This document shows positions 33,207 to 45,031 of a DNA stretch of 64,000 bases, in pieces (within the stretch, counting starts at the first letter, position 1; the number at the start of each line of letters is the position of its first letter). The position numbers and the translations under genes were made by a program. The notes beneath the pieces are model-generated. The model did not search any database and was not told the DNA's origin. It saw only the letters and a list, made by a program, of their open reading frames with translations. The stretch comes from Coniferiporia sulphurascens. Lineage: Eukaryota; Basidiomycota; Agaricomycetes; Hymenochaetales; Hymenochaetaceae. The stretch is taken from NCBI GenBank assembly GCA_002794785.1, contig NBBA01000021.1, positions 124,001 through 188,000 of the forward strand, given 5' to 3'.

Positions 33207-33277
33207 GCATTAATGGGGTAGTGGTAACCTGGGTCGTTGCCATCGACCCGCCGGGGGTTCGATTCCCCCTTAATGCA
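33207..33277 (+). tRNA. tRNA-Gly (anticodon GCC)
   Basis: A 71-base sequence folds into a full cloverleaf. The 7-bp acceptor stem GCATTAA/TTAATGC is perfect and followed by A as discriminator. The D arm is GGGT/ACCT with the loop AGTGGTA. The anticodon stem GGTCG/CGACC encloses TTGCCAT, anticodon GCC. The variable loop has 4 bases. The T arm is GGGGG/CCCCC with loop TTCGATT. There is no intron and CCA is not encoded. The internal A and B boxes are intact, and a T-run 20 bases downstream can end RNA polymerase III transcription. Confidence 0.97.
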
Positions 33278-33296
33278 TATTTGGACAAATTATTTA

Positions 33297-33301
33297 TTTT
33301 T
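33297..33301 (+). terminator. RNA polymerase III terminator of tRNA-Gly
   Basis: A run of five T residues, 20 bases after the tRNA 3' end. Confidence 0.75.
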
Positions 33302-34077
33302 AAACGCGTTCATCTCTCGACTACTTTGAGTAGATATTGAGTACATGCGGCACTGGTGAATGGTTTATTGATATGGCAGCCATTTCTACACTCTTTGTTT
33401 AGTCTGGCTGGCTTTACTTACAACATAATATTTGGGGATATCGTTTAAAGACTCTCCGCGATCCTGAATGATCCCAGTGCACGTAACAGCTCCTGAGCAA
33501 CGTTATTCAGCGCCCTTTTTCGGACCTTAAAGTATCTAGCAAATCCGACGGCTCTCAATTCCCCGTTTCCTAGCTGGATTATCAATATGCGAAGATTATG
33601 AAATTGCGACGTTAACATGTAATACTGGCATTATTAATGTCTAAGCACCGGCAGGACATTGGAGGATCCTGCTTTGATTGTTCGCCTGGATTTCCAGCCG
33701 CAGATTCTCGTCTGAAAGAAATAGTCTCGTATGCGGGTACTTTTCCAAAGGCATGCGCGTCAACAGACGGAAGGGAATAAAAGTCTTCGCAAAGCCAAGC
33801 TGGCGATAAACGACCCCGTGGCGCTGACGTTGATTATGATCTGCCTTGCTCTTCGGAATAAAAGTAAAACAATCATGAGCTGGCCTGCCATGTTGGCGTG
33901 TAGAATTGATGTTTAACTGTGCCGTTCAAGTTCTTCGCCTCCCGGTTGTGGCGCTCTGGGTGATATTAAATTCTTCCCGCGTTTTTGTCTATAAAGCCCA
34001 GCCGTGTTTTTGCCCTTTACTCTATCAAGCAGCTCCTCTCCGCAGCACTTGATAACTTAACAAGCTCCACAGCAACG
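33302..34077. other. Intergenic, upstream region of hydrophobin-like gene 2
   Basis: From about 33690 it resembles the upstream part of copy 1. TATA box at 33990. No further gene recognised. Confidence 0.55.
33990..33996 (+). promoter_or_regulatory. TATA box of hydrophobin-like gene 2
   Basis: TATAAAG in the same GTTTTTGTC context as copy 1, 88 bases before the start codon. Confidence 0.75.
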
Positions 34078-34554
34078 ATGTTCACTGGATCCATTTCGAA
34101 CCTCTTCGCTATTACTCTGGCGTCCTTTGCAATCCTAGCATATGCCGTCCCCCAAGGCGGCGTTCCGGTGTGCGCCCCAGGAACCACCCCGTTTTGCTGT
34201 CTTTCCATTACGGTGAGTTGGACAAAGATTGCACGTAAGGTCGAGATGACTCCCTGCATGAGCTTATCCGTCGCATACAGGAATCACCAGACGGAGCCGC
34301 ACCAGTTGGGGTCGGATGGTTCGTCCGATATAGATAAAGCTTTAACAGGTGTTAGGACTGACATACGCCCCTGCGCAACACATCACAGCAGACCTTTTGA
34401 TTCCATTCCTGATGTCAAGATTTGTCCTACCGTAGTCGCGTGCTGCGGCCCAGGACTATGTAAGTGTTTTATTACCTTTGTTGTCAATTTGTATGCTGAA
34501 AATGATATAAATACAGTGGATGTGGAGAACACGAACTGCACGCGTGCCTTGTAG
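34078..34554 (+). CDS. Secreted hydrophobin-like protein, tandem copy 2
   Basis: Spliced model: 34078-34212, 34281-34318, 34389-34459, 34517-34554, giving 93 aa. Exon lengths (135, 38, 71, 38) are identical to copy 1. The signal peptide is unchanged, and all eight cysteines keep their spacing. Differences cluster right after the first CC (LSITESP against ASLMDPP) and around the fourth exon (VENTNC against IENMNC). Introns differ more than exons, as expected when the coding part is under selection. Both copies can be read as intact genes. The product is predicted to be secreted; the same uncertainty about class applies as for copy 1. Confidence 0.8.
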   Translation: MFTGSISNLFAITLASFAILAYAVPQGGVPVCAPGTTPFCCLSITVSWTKIARKVEMTPCMSLSVAYRNHQTEPHQLGSDGSSDIDKALTGVRTDIRPCATHHSRPFDSIPDVKICPTVVACCGPGLCKCFITFVVNLYAENDINTVDVENTNCTRAL

Positions 34555-36741
34555 AATCGGGCTCCGGGTGGTTGCAAACCTTTTGAAGATCTACGGAACG
34601 TCAGGCCGGGAGATAGCCATTTTCTTGAACAGTTTCATCGCGCTACATATGCATAGTAACCATGTTTAGCGTACTTATAAGTCTACTCTGTGATGGATGG
34701 AATTAATGTGATAAATAATCTGGTCGAGATTTCTGTGACCTCAGGCAAGATGTTCGTAGACTTGCTCTTCCGAAAAGAACTCCACCATATTGTGCTGGGG
34801 CAAGAAATTGTGTGGCTGGCTACTCAATTCGACATTGTCGTAGTCGCGGTCGCGGCTACGGAAGGGTGTTCAAGTTGGTAGTATCGGCGTGCCAGTGAGC
34901 CGTGCGCCCGACCCACAGTCTCACCTTACTCGCATACGAGACTGACACTTGTGCTCGTAGCCTCACTTCACTCCAAATCACTTGAGCTATTTATTTCCAT
35001 CAACTGATATATTTGGTGTTGTCGAGATGGTCATCATCATCGGAGCCGTCACGGTCGCGAACGCGTCTGAGCCACAATCTATACGTACGTCAATCACGTG
35101 ATGTAACATATTGACTCCCGTCATGGATTCGACTCACACGTAGTTCTCCTTTACTCTGTTACTACCATCAGCATCGGATTGAAAGCTAATTAGAGACTTC
35201 CTGGGAATATCACCAGGGTGGTCGGCGCTGCTGAAAGGTATATCGAACAATTCCACGAAATAAACACCCCTGAGCTCCTACGATCTATTTACTGAATCGT
35301 CAAGGGACAGACTCAACTTCGGTACAAATTGCGGTACCTAACTCTTACGAAATGAAGGACCGGAGCGTATACAACAGCATTTCTCCGTCAGTACCGTTGT
35401 TCCTCTTCTCTCCTTTCAATGTGAGGAACATTTTTCACATCCTCAAAGAGGTACAATGTCTCTTTCGACTCCGCTTTCTCAGACCCCCCCTCCCCTCGGA
35501 AACACACCATATATCACGGCTCTGAAGCTTTCATCGTCATAAAAGCATCCGCTGTTTGTCCCCCTCTTCGTATTCAATACAGGGTTCACATGTGCCAGTA
35601 CACATCGCACGTGAGATAAACACTAACACTCAATAAACACTGCACCCGACGCCAGAATTCAGTAGCGAGAACTTCGGGTCGGACACAGTACAGGAGTACA
35701 AGGGTGGAGCATCATGAAGCGTTGACAGATGCGAGCTTGAATAGTAGGGCAAAGTCTTCCGCATACGGCATTTTGGAGCCGTTCTAGGCAGGAAGGAACT
35801 CAAGCACGTATACTTTCCGAAGACGGATGCGAAAATGAGCTATCCTTCAGCGAGGGGAGAGAGGCCGATAGTTTCTGTTAGATGAATGTGTCAGAAGGTT
35901 TTCAGTGGTGTCCTTCTCTAATGCTTTGCCGTGAAGGGACATAAGCAGGAGCCGTACAGTATAGTTAGGTCTTGATGTAAGGCATCTCTTGGCGTGCACC
36001 CACGTCACCTCTCGGGAAACTATTGCACTACAGTTCTTACGATTCACACCCTAGAATCCGAAAGCAAAAATACATTGGTTAGGAGGGAAAGCTTCCAGTT
36101 TTCCGTGGGAACAAAGAGTACAAGGACACAGATATGTATCAAGCCGGGTATACCGAATAAGCACTGCATAGTAAGTCCTACACCTCTCGGAAGTACCAAA
36201 TGAGTGAATATGGGATGAACAGCAAACTTGAACTTCTCGGGTCTGAATTAGTCCTTTTTTGTATGGCCTGAATATATATACAGTATATACGCCTCGGAAG
36301 TCCGTGAATCCTTTTAGGAAAAGAAAAAAGAAGGCTCTTCGATATGGACATCCACCGAATCTCCCGCGCTCCTTCTCTTTTAAATTATGCGGGGATTCGT
36401 GGGATGACGCTCGGAAAATGCTCTTCTGGGTGTTCCGGATAGCGAAGATGGTCGGGTGTTGACTTTCGAAAAGGATAAAGAACTTGGGTTTGGTGCCTTC
36501 GAGGCATATGAGTTTGGAGGAGTTGCAAATGAGCCCGGACTATCTTTAATATCGACAGGTGAACCGGACGCCTGGAACAGCAAAGAAGTCACAAGCTTAG
36601 TGCCTAGTACGGAAGCGAATCCCCAGTACGGACGGCACGTACAGAATAGTAGTCAGAAGTCTGCTCTTTCGTAGTCTCCACTGTTATTTTTAGTTGACGT
36701 GGTATCTGAGAACCCGAATTCAGGCGAAGCGCCAAAGTACG
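34555..36741. other. Long gene-poor region
   Basis: More than 2 kb without a recognised gene on either strand. A 72-codon frame at 36456-36674 has an even, protein-like composition (FGAFEAYEFGG), but no family match or splice-supported extension was found. Part of the right end serves as 3' flank of the DUF6534 gene. Confidence 0.45.
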
Positions 36742-38527
36742 TCAATTAGGATGAGAAGGTGACTTTGAAGAGGTTAGTCGTGGAACTCGTACATTCATCT
36801 TTGAGAATCGATGATTTGGCCCCGAAGGTAATGCCAGAGTTCCGTCCGACCTAAGGTTAGACAAGTTTACGAGTGTGCCGTCCTTAGGCAGCACACGCTC
36901 CCGCAGCGCCTCCCTGCTGTTCAGGCTAATTTGGAGATCTTAGTCAGTGACCCATAATCAAAGCAAGAAAGCGGCTTCCTTACGATGCGAGCAACGAATT
37001 GACGTACACTTGATCAGATGCACGAAGGCGAAGAATGGTTAATGTGGCTTGGCGTGACCGGGAAGATTGACGATACGTACGTTTTCCAAGACACCAAAAG
37101 AAGCTCAACCATACGAAGTTGACCGGCATCGTAGCGAACTGATATATATCGCGCCACTTAGCATTCGTTCTTCACTAAAACGGGAGAAGACATGGAAGGA
37201 ACCCACGGCGATGACGGCAGTTGTTGCACAGATGCTTGTCAAAAGTCCAGTGTTGATCGCGTATAGCGTCAATGTCGTAATTAACGAGTCCGTACTGAGT
37301 ATACATCCTGAAGTCAGATAACTTTGGAACAGCCACACTTGGGGTTTGGACTGAGATCGTACCGTTCAAAACCCGTACGGTTCTGGCTTAGAAAATACAC
37401 TAGTGAAAGAGCGATTGTGATGTCGGCGGCTGCGGCACTTCCAAGACCCGTACTCGTGACCCAAGTGAGCTGAGAGTACTTTGAGTAATCTTTGAGGACG
37501 AATCTGAGGGACACATCGTTCCTTTCAGGGGAAATCTCGTACAGGGAATGAGATAAACGCACTCTTTCACTGTGAAAACTATTGGATGAATGACGAAACG
37601 CGTGTCAGAATTTCCGACATGCACGAACTACACACAGTGTCCAATGGGAAACTCACAAACGCCAAGTCCGAAATGTACCAAAGCCAGGACGAACTGTCTC
37701 ATTCTTCAGTAACGCGGGAAAGACGGAGAAATGCTACGGCGAAACCGCACTCACAATGAAAATGGTCAGAATTCGATTTTTGCTGACTGGATAGCGAAGA
37801 AAATACGTTCAGTATGCGTTTTATTTTCGGAAAAATAGGGTTGACTTGCCCCTCCAGACACGCCGGGCGAAGAACCTGTCTATAGTCAGATGGAGGATTC
37901 CAGCACATGAGAAGGGACCTCTCACAGCTCCACCATTGCCCCTATAAGACCCTAAAATAGAGTTAGACATGCCGATTAAGACACTTGCACCCGCTCACGT
38001 TGCAATCCGTCTGTATCTGAGATTATCGAGCAGTAGAGTGAATACCGTGTAGGTAATACATCAAAGATACACTCACATTCATGCTCCAATGTGTGATGTT
38101 CAGGCTATCGGGGTTGTTAAAGTTGGTCACGAGATACCTACCCGTGCGAAGTATGACTGAGTAACGGATCCACTCATCCCATGTGTCGGTAACAACCCAC
38201 CAGTATATAGCACTTGTACAAAGAGCGAGGTGGAGGGTATCGAGGATCCACAAAACGAGGACTAACACCTTTAACTTTGGCGAATCTTCCGGGTACGTTC
38301 GATAGTAAGTATATCTAGGAGAAAGCGTGAGCTTACTGGAGAGACGCAATATTGAAGTTGCTCACGTCTGCATTAGCGTCAACCCATACAGCCTTTTTGT
38401 GTTAAAAGTCAATAACCATGGAAGATCTTGCTCTGAGTATGATTTCGGAAGATACTAACACGGCGCTGAATATGAGACCGACGAATGCAGCCCCGTAGGT
38501 TGTGTCCATGGTATCATTAGCCGCCAT
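36742..38527 (-). CDS. DUF6534-family 7TM protein, 15 exons
   Basis: Minus-strand exons: 38527-38460, 38392-38366, 38314-38201, 38137-38077, 38016-37999, 37951-37926, 37875-37850, 37786-37755, 37693-37657, 37578-37543, 37489-37363, 37294-37207, 37138-37081, 37009-36985, 36925-36742. They give 308 aa with no stop. DUF6534 proteins are a large Agaricomycete membrane family of unknown role. Landmarks in order: YGAAFVGLIFSAVLYG (TM1), YYRTYPEDSPKLK, ILDTLHLALCTSAIYWYLV, NITHWSMN, QTDCN, FFARRVWR, WVTSTGLGSAAAADI, NRTGFERTDSLI, LYAINTGLLTSI, FATMPVNFVW, GKLYVNSLLASLNSRE. These are the family's standard blocks. Several exons are 18-40 nt long, and intron 7 is GC-AG (GCAAGT donor at 37849). A TATAAAC lies about 160 bases upstream. 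Confidence 0.88.
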
Positions 38528-41500
38528 TGTAGGCTGACGGAGTGCTCTGTGCTCCGCGTAAGTTGTACTAAAAGCGTGCTTTCCCAAATCAGTCAAACGC
38601 CGGCTGGGCGCAAAAGGAGGGTAGGGAGGGAAAGGGGCAAGAGAGGAGGGAAGATGGCACGTCAATAATCACGAGCGGTCGGTTTATAAACGGGTGCGGA
38701 GTACCCAAACATACGTCGTTCACCTAAACCGGAGAACTGCAGGAAGTCCCACACCAGGGCTGTGTGCGAATAGAGCGGCTTGAGAATACCAAGAGGCCAT
38801 TTAATTAAGGGTGAACCCAGAACAGGAAAGCCAGGGCCACCAGGGGAATGCAAAGAACTTCAGGGCCTTCCAGTGGGGTGGGTTTCCCATTTGTGGCTAG
38901 GAAATACCAGCGTACGTGTTACATGTAAAAAAACGTCCTCCAGTATGGAACATCGTTGAAGAGCCAGCAGTTCGATGCTAGAGAAACTGAGCTTTCGTAA
39001 GAGGCCCCCTGAAGATTGCGTCTTCCGCAGACTGGAGCCGAGTGTAACACGCGCATCAGACTTTTCCAACCCGTTATTGTAGCATCGGCTGTAACCAAAA
39101 GTACCCGAGCGTCCAGGGGAGTAACTATGTGAGAAGGAGGGTTGTATACAGATTCCTAGGTCGGGTCGGTGGCGGCGTGTGCTCACGCGGTCCGAGTCGT
39201 GGGAGCGTCGTCTCCAGCCAGTCGTTTCTCGCCGAACCTGATCTCGTTACCACCAGTAAAGACCTTCATTCAAAGGGAAGACATTTTTTCTCTAATAAGC
39301 AGCAGAACCTCAGAATTTTTGCTTTCAATTTTATAGGTTCTTGCAGGTGTGCAAAACCCGTGGCGCCTCAGCGCTCAACGTCTGGACTCCGGAGCCCATA
39401 CTATACACTCAGATATTTCAAAAAGCCGTGATTCATCCATTCAGTGATGCCTATAGTTGCAGACTCAGATTCAATCACGAAAATGGAATCACAACGCCAC
39501 TGGCAGTCAAAAAGCAGCGCTTTAATTGTGCACCTCCGCGGTAATATCTTGCTCCCTTTTCCTGTGTTTCCACAATTCGACTATTGCAGGCGGGCACGGG
39601 CGGGAAATGGTTGCTTACTAATGACCGTAGTAACCTGTGTGCCGCATCGCAATATGCATGCCCAAACCCCAAAGTAGCTCACCGACATTATCTAAGGTTC
39701 GCCCTATAACTATCGTATGCATGTCCATGCCCACCCTCGTGCACCATTTTGAATGCACGCATGGTTTCAAGAAATTCTATGTGAGTATCGTTTACATTGG
39801 CAAGGCAAAATTCTCAACGTCTCCGGAATTGAATGCAATTTGGATTTCACGTGGAAAGGGGCAACGAACTAATGTGTTAAAGCTTGTACTGTCCGAGTCA
39901 AGGTTAGTTTATATGTTTATTTGTCTTTCCGAGAATCGCCGTATCCGAGTCTATCCGCTGGGCACGGCGTTGACACGTCTACTGAGAGGAGAAAGTGAAT
40001 AACGAAGAAGAAGAGTCTGAGGAGCCCGACTGACCCACGGCGGTCTCTCGCTTACTACTGGCAGTAGCTCGGGACGCGCGGGTCAATAGACAAATGGGAG
40101 AAGGCCAGGCTCGGAGTTTCCCGCATTTCGCTAGCGTGGTGATCGGCCAGCTGAATTGCTTTAACCCACCCGACCAATGGTAGAAAGCGCTGGCTATGCC
40201 ACACTGCATTTCCCAATAACGGCCCCCGCCGTCGCAGTACATAATACGCGCAGAGAGACTCGCCTACGTCGTCCTCGCTACCAGGTTCAGGTCCAACTGG
40301 ACCCGGACCGAGACGTATAGTGGATACAATATATTCACATTCTCCCGTGGCGCCGAACTCGAACGCCGTCGACTCATTCTGAACATCGCCACATGTAACC
40401 TTTTAAGGCTCGGAATCGCCGGGCGCAGGACGCACGGACAGACGGCGAGGCTGCAAAACCGCATACTATTACCCACAGCGACCCTCCATCATGATACCTA
40501 CCGACCGATCTCAGAAATCCAGTCAGTACTAGTCCAGGTCTAGGTCAATATGCAATCATAGTAGTAACGAATATCAAACGGAACGGAGAACGATTTATGG
40601 GCGCATATACCCACTATTGAAAAGAAACCCAGCTCGGCTCGGCCCGATAGCATAATGTATCAGCGTATCCTAGCTACATACAGCGGCTGAAGCATACTGC
40701 ATGTAAAGTAGATCTATCCTCGGAGTGCTACCCGCAGATCTCTGAACAAATGGACGGAGGAAAACACCACGCATCTCGGCATTTCGCGCAAAGCACACAA
40801 AAAACACGAGCCCCGGACCGAAACACCAGAACACAAAGATCACGAGATCGCGCACAGAAGAACAGAAGAACACGCATACATCGCATTAACATTGGGCGCG
40901 GCCAATCTGAGACAGATCTCCATTTACAGAAGCACACCCCAAAAAATCCATGGGACCGAACTAGATAGCTATAGTGCAAGAAGAAGAAAAAAACACGGCT
41001 GCAGAAACGAAAAAATCTCGATACTGTATTGAATGATATGTTTTTCTCGCCCAGAAGCAATATTAATACCGCATGACTTCCGTTTGTAAGAGGGGGGTGC
41101 GGAAGTCAGCTTTGGGGGTCACCGGCCAATTGCGATCGATTTCCAGATCCAGATCCGGTCCCGGACCCACCCGGAACTCGTCCCGTACGCTCCCAAACGA
41201 GAAACGATCGACACGGGGCGGGGCGGATTAACCTTCACGGCCACCTCCGAACCCGAAACCGACATCAATCGCTTCCTCAGTTACCGATCAGAAAACAGAA
41301 AAAGAACACAGAAAAGAGCCCTAGATTTTCAAAGATAAGAGATCATGTAACGAGCACGAGCGTAAATACGTGTAAACGTTTTCATTTTCTGTCCATTTTT
41401 AAGTTTTATTTTAGTGTAGGTGCGTGTATGTAGTGTATGTGAGGTACGGATTTGAACCGTGTGGGGTAGGATACAACCAGGAAGGACGGCCTGAGATAGG

Positions 41501-41956
41501 TTTTAAGGAAAGAGTTAAGGTAGGGAGATGAAGCTGGAGGAGGCAGCAGATGATGCGCAGGGCGGAAGAGAAGGGCGGGCGCGTGCAGTTGGAGTCGATG
41601 GGCGATGTACAATGCGGAAATAGCGCGTTATTTTTAAATGTATGGAGCGCAACCATGATCAAAGAAGCGGGCGAGACGCATGAAAAAGGAGAGTAAGGGG
41701 TGAGAGCGAAGAAAAAATAAAATGTAAGATCCGTAAAACAACAATAGATCGGGGCAGGTGCGTGGGATGCGTGGTGCGTAGTGAGGCGGGGCGTCGTGTA
41801 TATATACTCCCCCAGAGCGTAGAACGTGTGCGGAGAGGATAGGAAGGTAGTATGCAAATGCTGAGATCGTGATGAATAGAAAATGTGAAAGATGAAAGTA
41901 CAAAGAAACAAAGTAAAAGAGATAAAAAGATGTAAGAAAGATACGTAGTGATTGCA
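38528..41956. other. Long gene-poor region
   Basis: About 3.4 kb between two minus-strand 7TM genes. Several frames of 60-120 codons exist on both strands, for example 39129-39431 and 39637-40002 (+), but none resembles a known protein. From 40560 to 41400 the composition becomes A-rich with CA/GA repeats. It could hold decayed genes; none can be supported. Confidence 0.45.
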
Positions 41957-44648
41957 CTAGGGCGGAGGCGGAGGCGCCTGTATTCGTTCTCTGTCCGGAG
42001 AACACCTGCCGCCCGTGCAGTCGCCGTAATCCCGATCAGCGCTCGCGGTGAAGTGGGAAGAAGTCCGTTCATGCGCGTCTGCGTCGTCAAACTCCGAGGC
42101 TCTGCCAGCTGTCCGTGCGGGATACGGATGTGAACGGTAGCAACTCTCCCTCGAAACACAATCCCCGCCGTTGTCACGCCTGAGAGAGACACTATCGTCG
42201 TCGTCAGTGCAAAGCGGATGCGAGGGTGGCCGTCGCGGAGGTGGCGTCCGTATCATCCGACTCGAAGGCAGAGGTGCAAGCGAGTCCCTGCCAAGTAGGA
42301 ACGGCTGCGAGCTCGCCTTCCTCACACTAATCAAGCCTGAGCCCGAGCCTTTTAGGTAGTCGCCGCACTCGACGTCGGCCGGCTGAACGCTGCGCGCTCG
42401 CGGGAAGCCTAACGCAGCGCCTACAGTGCGCCACAGGGTCCCACTACCCTCTTCTTCCTCGGCATTGCCTGTATTTCCACCGTCCTTGCGCAAATACTTG
42501 CGGTATGTGCCCGAGGGCCGACCGCTGGGCGACGACGACGGGCCCTCGTCCCGATCGATGTATGTCGACATATGCGAACGTACTGGGACACTCGTGCGGA
42601 GCTCAGAGTGGTGACCAATAACAGACGTCCATTTTGCGGACGTGGGCGGAGAAGACGATGAGCGCCCAGGATGAAGTGGACGTCCTTGTGCATGCTGGTG
42701 CAAAACCGGCAACTGCATAGACATCGACGCGGAGGAGGCGGCGGAAGACGTACTTGCCTCAGACACAGAGACCGATTGTGTGTCTACGATGAGTCGGGAC
42801 TGACTCTCGCCTGTCTCGTGCGTCCCTGACGATTCAGACCTATCACCCAACCGAGGCCGTAGTCGCTCCCGAGCCAAACCGAGCTCTAAATCCGAATCCA
42901 TGTTCACGCCCAGCTTGAGTAGTGACGGCGCGCGCTTGTGGCCCACAGAAGATGACTCGGAGATATTCCACTCCTCTTCCATACCATTCTCCACGTAAAG
43001 ACCATTAGCGTCCTTGACATAGACGCCCGCGACTTCAGTCCCGGCCTGTGCATCTCTCCGACTCTTCGGGCTCCTAGACCCTACGAGGTTGACGAGATGC
43101 ACGCTAATACTCTTCGGGCTGGACAAGTGTACGGTGTGAGCGGAGACTTCGCCCGCTTCCACATCCTGCAACTCTGGATTTGATCCCCGTTCAGGGTCGG
43201 CGATGAACGAAACGGGGAAGTCAAAACGGGGCAAGTCGAGCGGACCGTTGTATGCATCCTTCGGCTCCCAGGGGAAAAGGCCGCCGCAATTCCAACCCGG
43301 CTCGCGTGGCACACTCGTAGTAACCCAAAATATAACGAGCGCGTTTACAGTCACGTCCGTTGCACATGAGCTGAGACACACCCAGCCGAGCTGCCTACCG
43401 TGGAGGAGGACGAGCACAAGGACATTTACGCAGGAGATAGAAAGCGCAACAGCAGAAGCTCTGAAATAAGATTGTATTATAGCAGGTAAATGAAAAGGTA
43501 GAGGAATTACGCACATTGCTGTTCTTCGTGCTAGGCGACGCAGACGAACGCTGATATTTTTTTCGCGGTAAAGCGCCCAGATAAACATCATCGTTAGGGA
43601 CTACAATAGCGTTATTTAATACCCGTCGTATGTACGCCGAATCAGGTCAAATTACTTACGATGTTGACGAGAAAATCGTATATGATCACCGGGATCGAGC
43701 TGAATAAAAAGAATGCCTGTCAAAATAATTTCAAACGATGTAGAAAGAAGCCATACGCAAATGCCTCCAGTCCGATGACACACACGCCATCATGCCTCAT
43801 CTCCGTAAGGCGTCCAAATATCGCGTTGATAATGATGCCGGCATATCCTAGACAGATTAACGCGCAGATTTTATATGTGCGCGACTGACGCCGGGTGAGC
43901 GTCTTGCCCGCGGAGCAGACGATCCAGACTCTGCGTAAAGAACATCAGTGACAGATCAAACAGGATATACATCTGCAAATAACACACCGTTCCACGAGGA
44001 AAAGATAAATGAGTACCTAAGCGGAAAAGAAAATTATCAGCATATTTAATTATCAGGCACCCGCGTCAACGTCAAAAAAGAACATATGTCAAACCCGCGA
44101 ACGCAGGCGGGCGGAAGACGGCAAAAGGCTAAGAAAATAGAAGCACGTCCAAGAAGGGTTAAGCCAGGGTTAGTAATCTCACCTTGCTGCCCATATAGAA
44201 AAAAATGCACGAGAAGATGGCGAGTGAACAGACGTTGAAGGTATACGATAAACCGACACCATTAACGAGGACTCCAGCTAAGACAGGAGTCAGCCTTCCC
44301 TGCCGAGACAGGTGCACAAATGAGATCCCGGCGCACCGAAAGCCAGGAAAAACCACGAGTCCAGATATATCAGAATAACCAGGGCCCGCGCCCAGGTCAG
44401 GTTTGACCACCAGAACCGAGAGGTGAAGCAGTCGCTCTGCGTGCGGCGTGCTAAGCAGAAGGCCAGGATCGATACACCTGTGAGACATAGGTCGATGTGA
44501 GCGGACGAGCGAGTGAATATACCAGTGAGGGCGGTGCACCGATGATGTGTATGCAGTTGCTGAGGATCTGGTGAGCATGGGTCGGAAAGACGACGTATGG
44601 CCCCGCCCCCGGGTCATCGGTATATACGTTGTGCGCGAGGTCCGGCAT
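41957..44648 (-). CDS. 7TM protein with long Ser-rich tail, tandem copy A
   Basis: Minus-strand exons: 44648-44540, 44477-44337, 44277-44183, 44015-43987, 43930-43757, 43699-43660, 43600-43515, 43460-41957, giving 725 aa. The first 270 residues have a 7TM layout. Landmarks: FPTHAHQILSNC, YLDSWFFLAFAGVLVNGVG, FLVERVWIVCSAGKTLTRR, CVIGLEAFASIPVIIYDFL, LRRLARRTAIASAVALS, LLHGRQLGWVCLSSC and VNALVIFWVT. This is an Agaricomycete membrane family I know by pattern but cannot name. A cytoplasmic-type tail of about 450 residues is rich in Ser, Arg and Pro, suits phosphorylation and ends in a Pro run. A receptor or sensor role is inference. The paralog at 45032-47445 has the same eight exons, five of them of identical length. 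Confidence 0.8.
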
Positions 44649-45031
44649 GGACGTCGGGACACGCTGAGAACGCGGGCAGAAGTAGTTTGGGTGCCAGAGC
44701 TAAAGACAATGGAAAGGGACGAGGGGACGCAAGGGGAATGGAGGGGCAGGTAGAGTAGGGGATGAAGAAAGGGATAGAAAAGGCGAATCGGATGTATAGC
44801 AACTGGGCGCGAGTCCGCATGAATTATAGATAGCAATTAAGACGGAAAAGGAAGTGGTGAGGGTGGCGTCTAGAAAGCGGAGCCGCGTACTCGGATAGGC
44901 GCACGCCTCACGCTTGTCATGGCTGTCAATCGCGCCGCCCGGCACGGCTAATACCCGTACGTGCCAGCTCGGCATGCCGGGAAATTACCGAGCCCCTGAC
45001 CGGTAGCCGTGCGCCTTGTCTCGCCTGCGCC
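44649..45031. other. Promoter of 7TM copy A
   Basis: Short intergenic region between tandem copies. Parts of it match 47446-47800, the region upstream of copy B. Confidence 0.6.
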
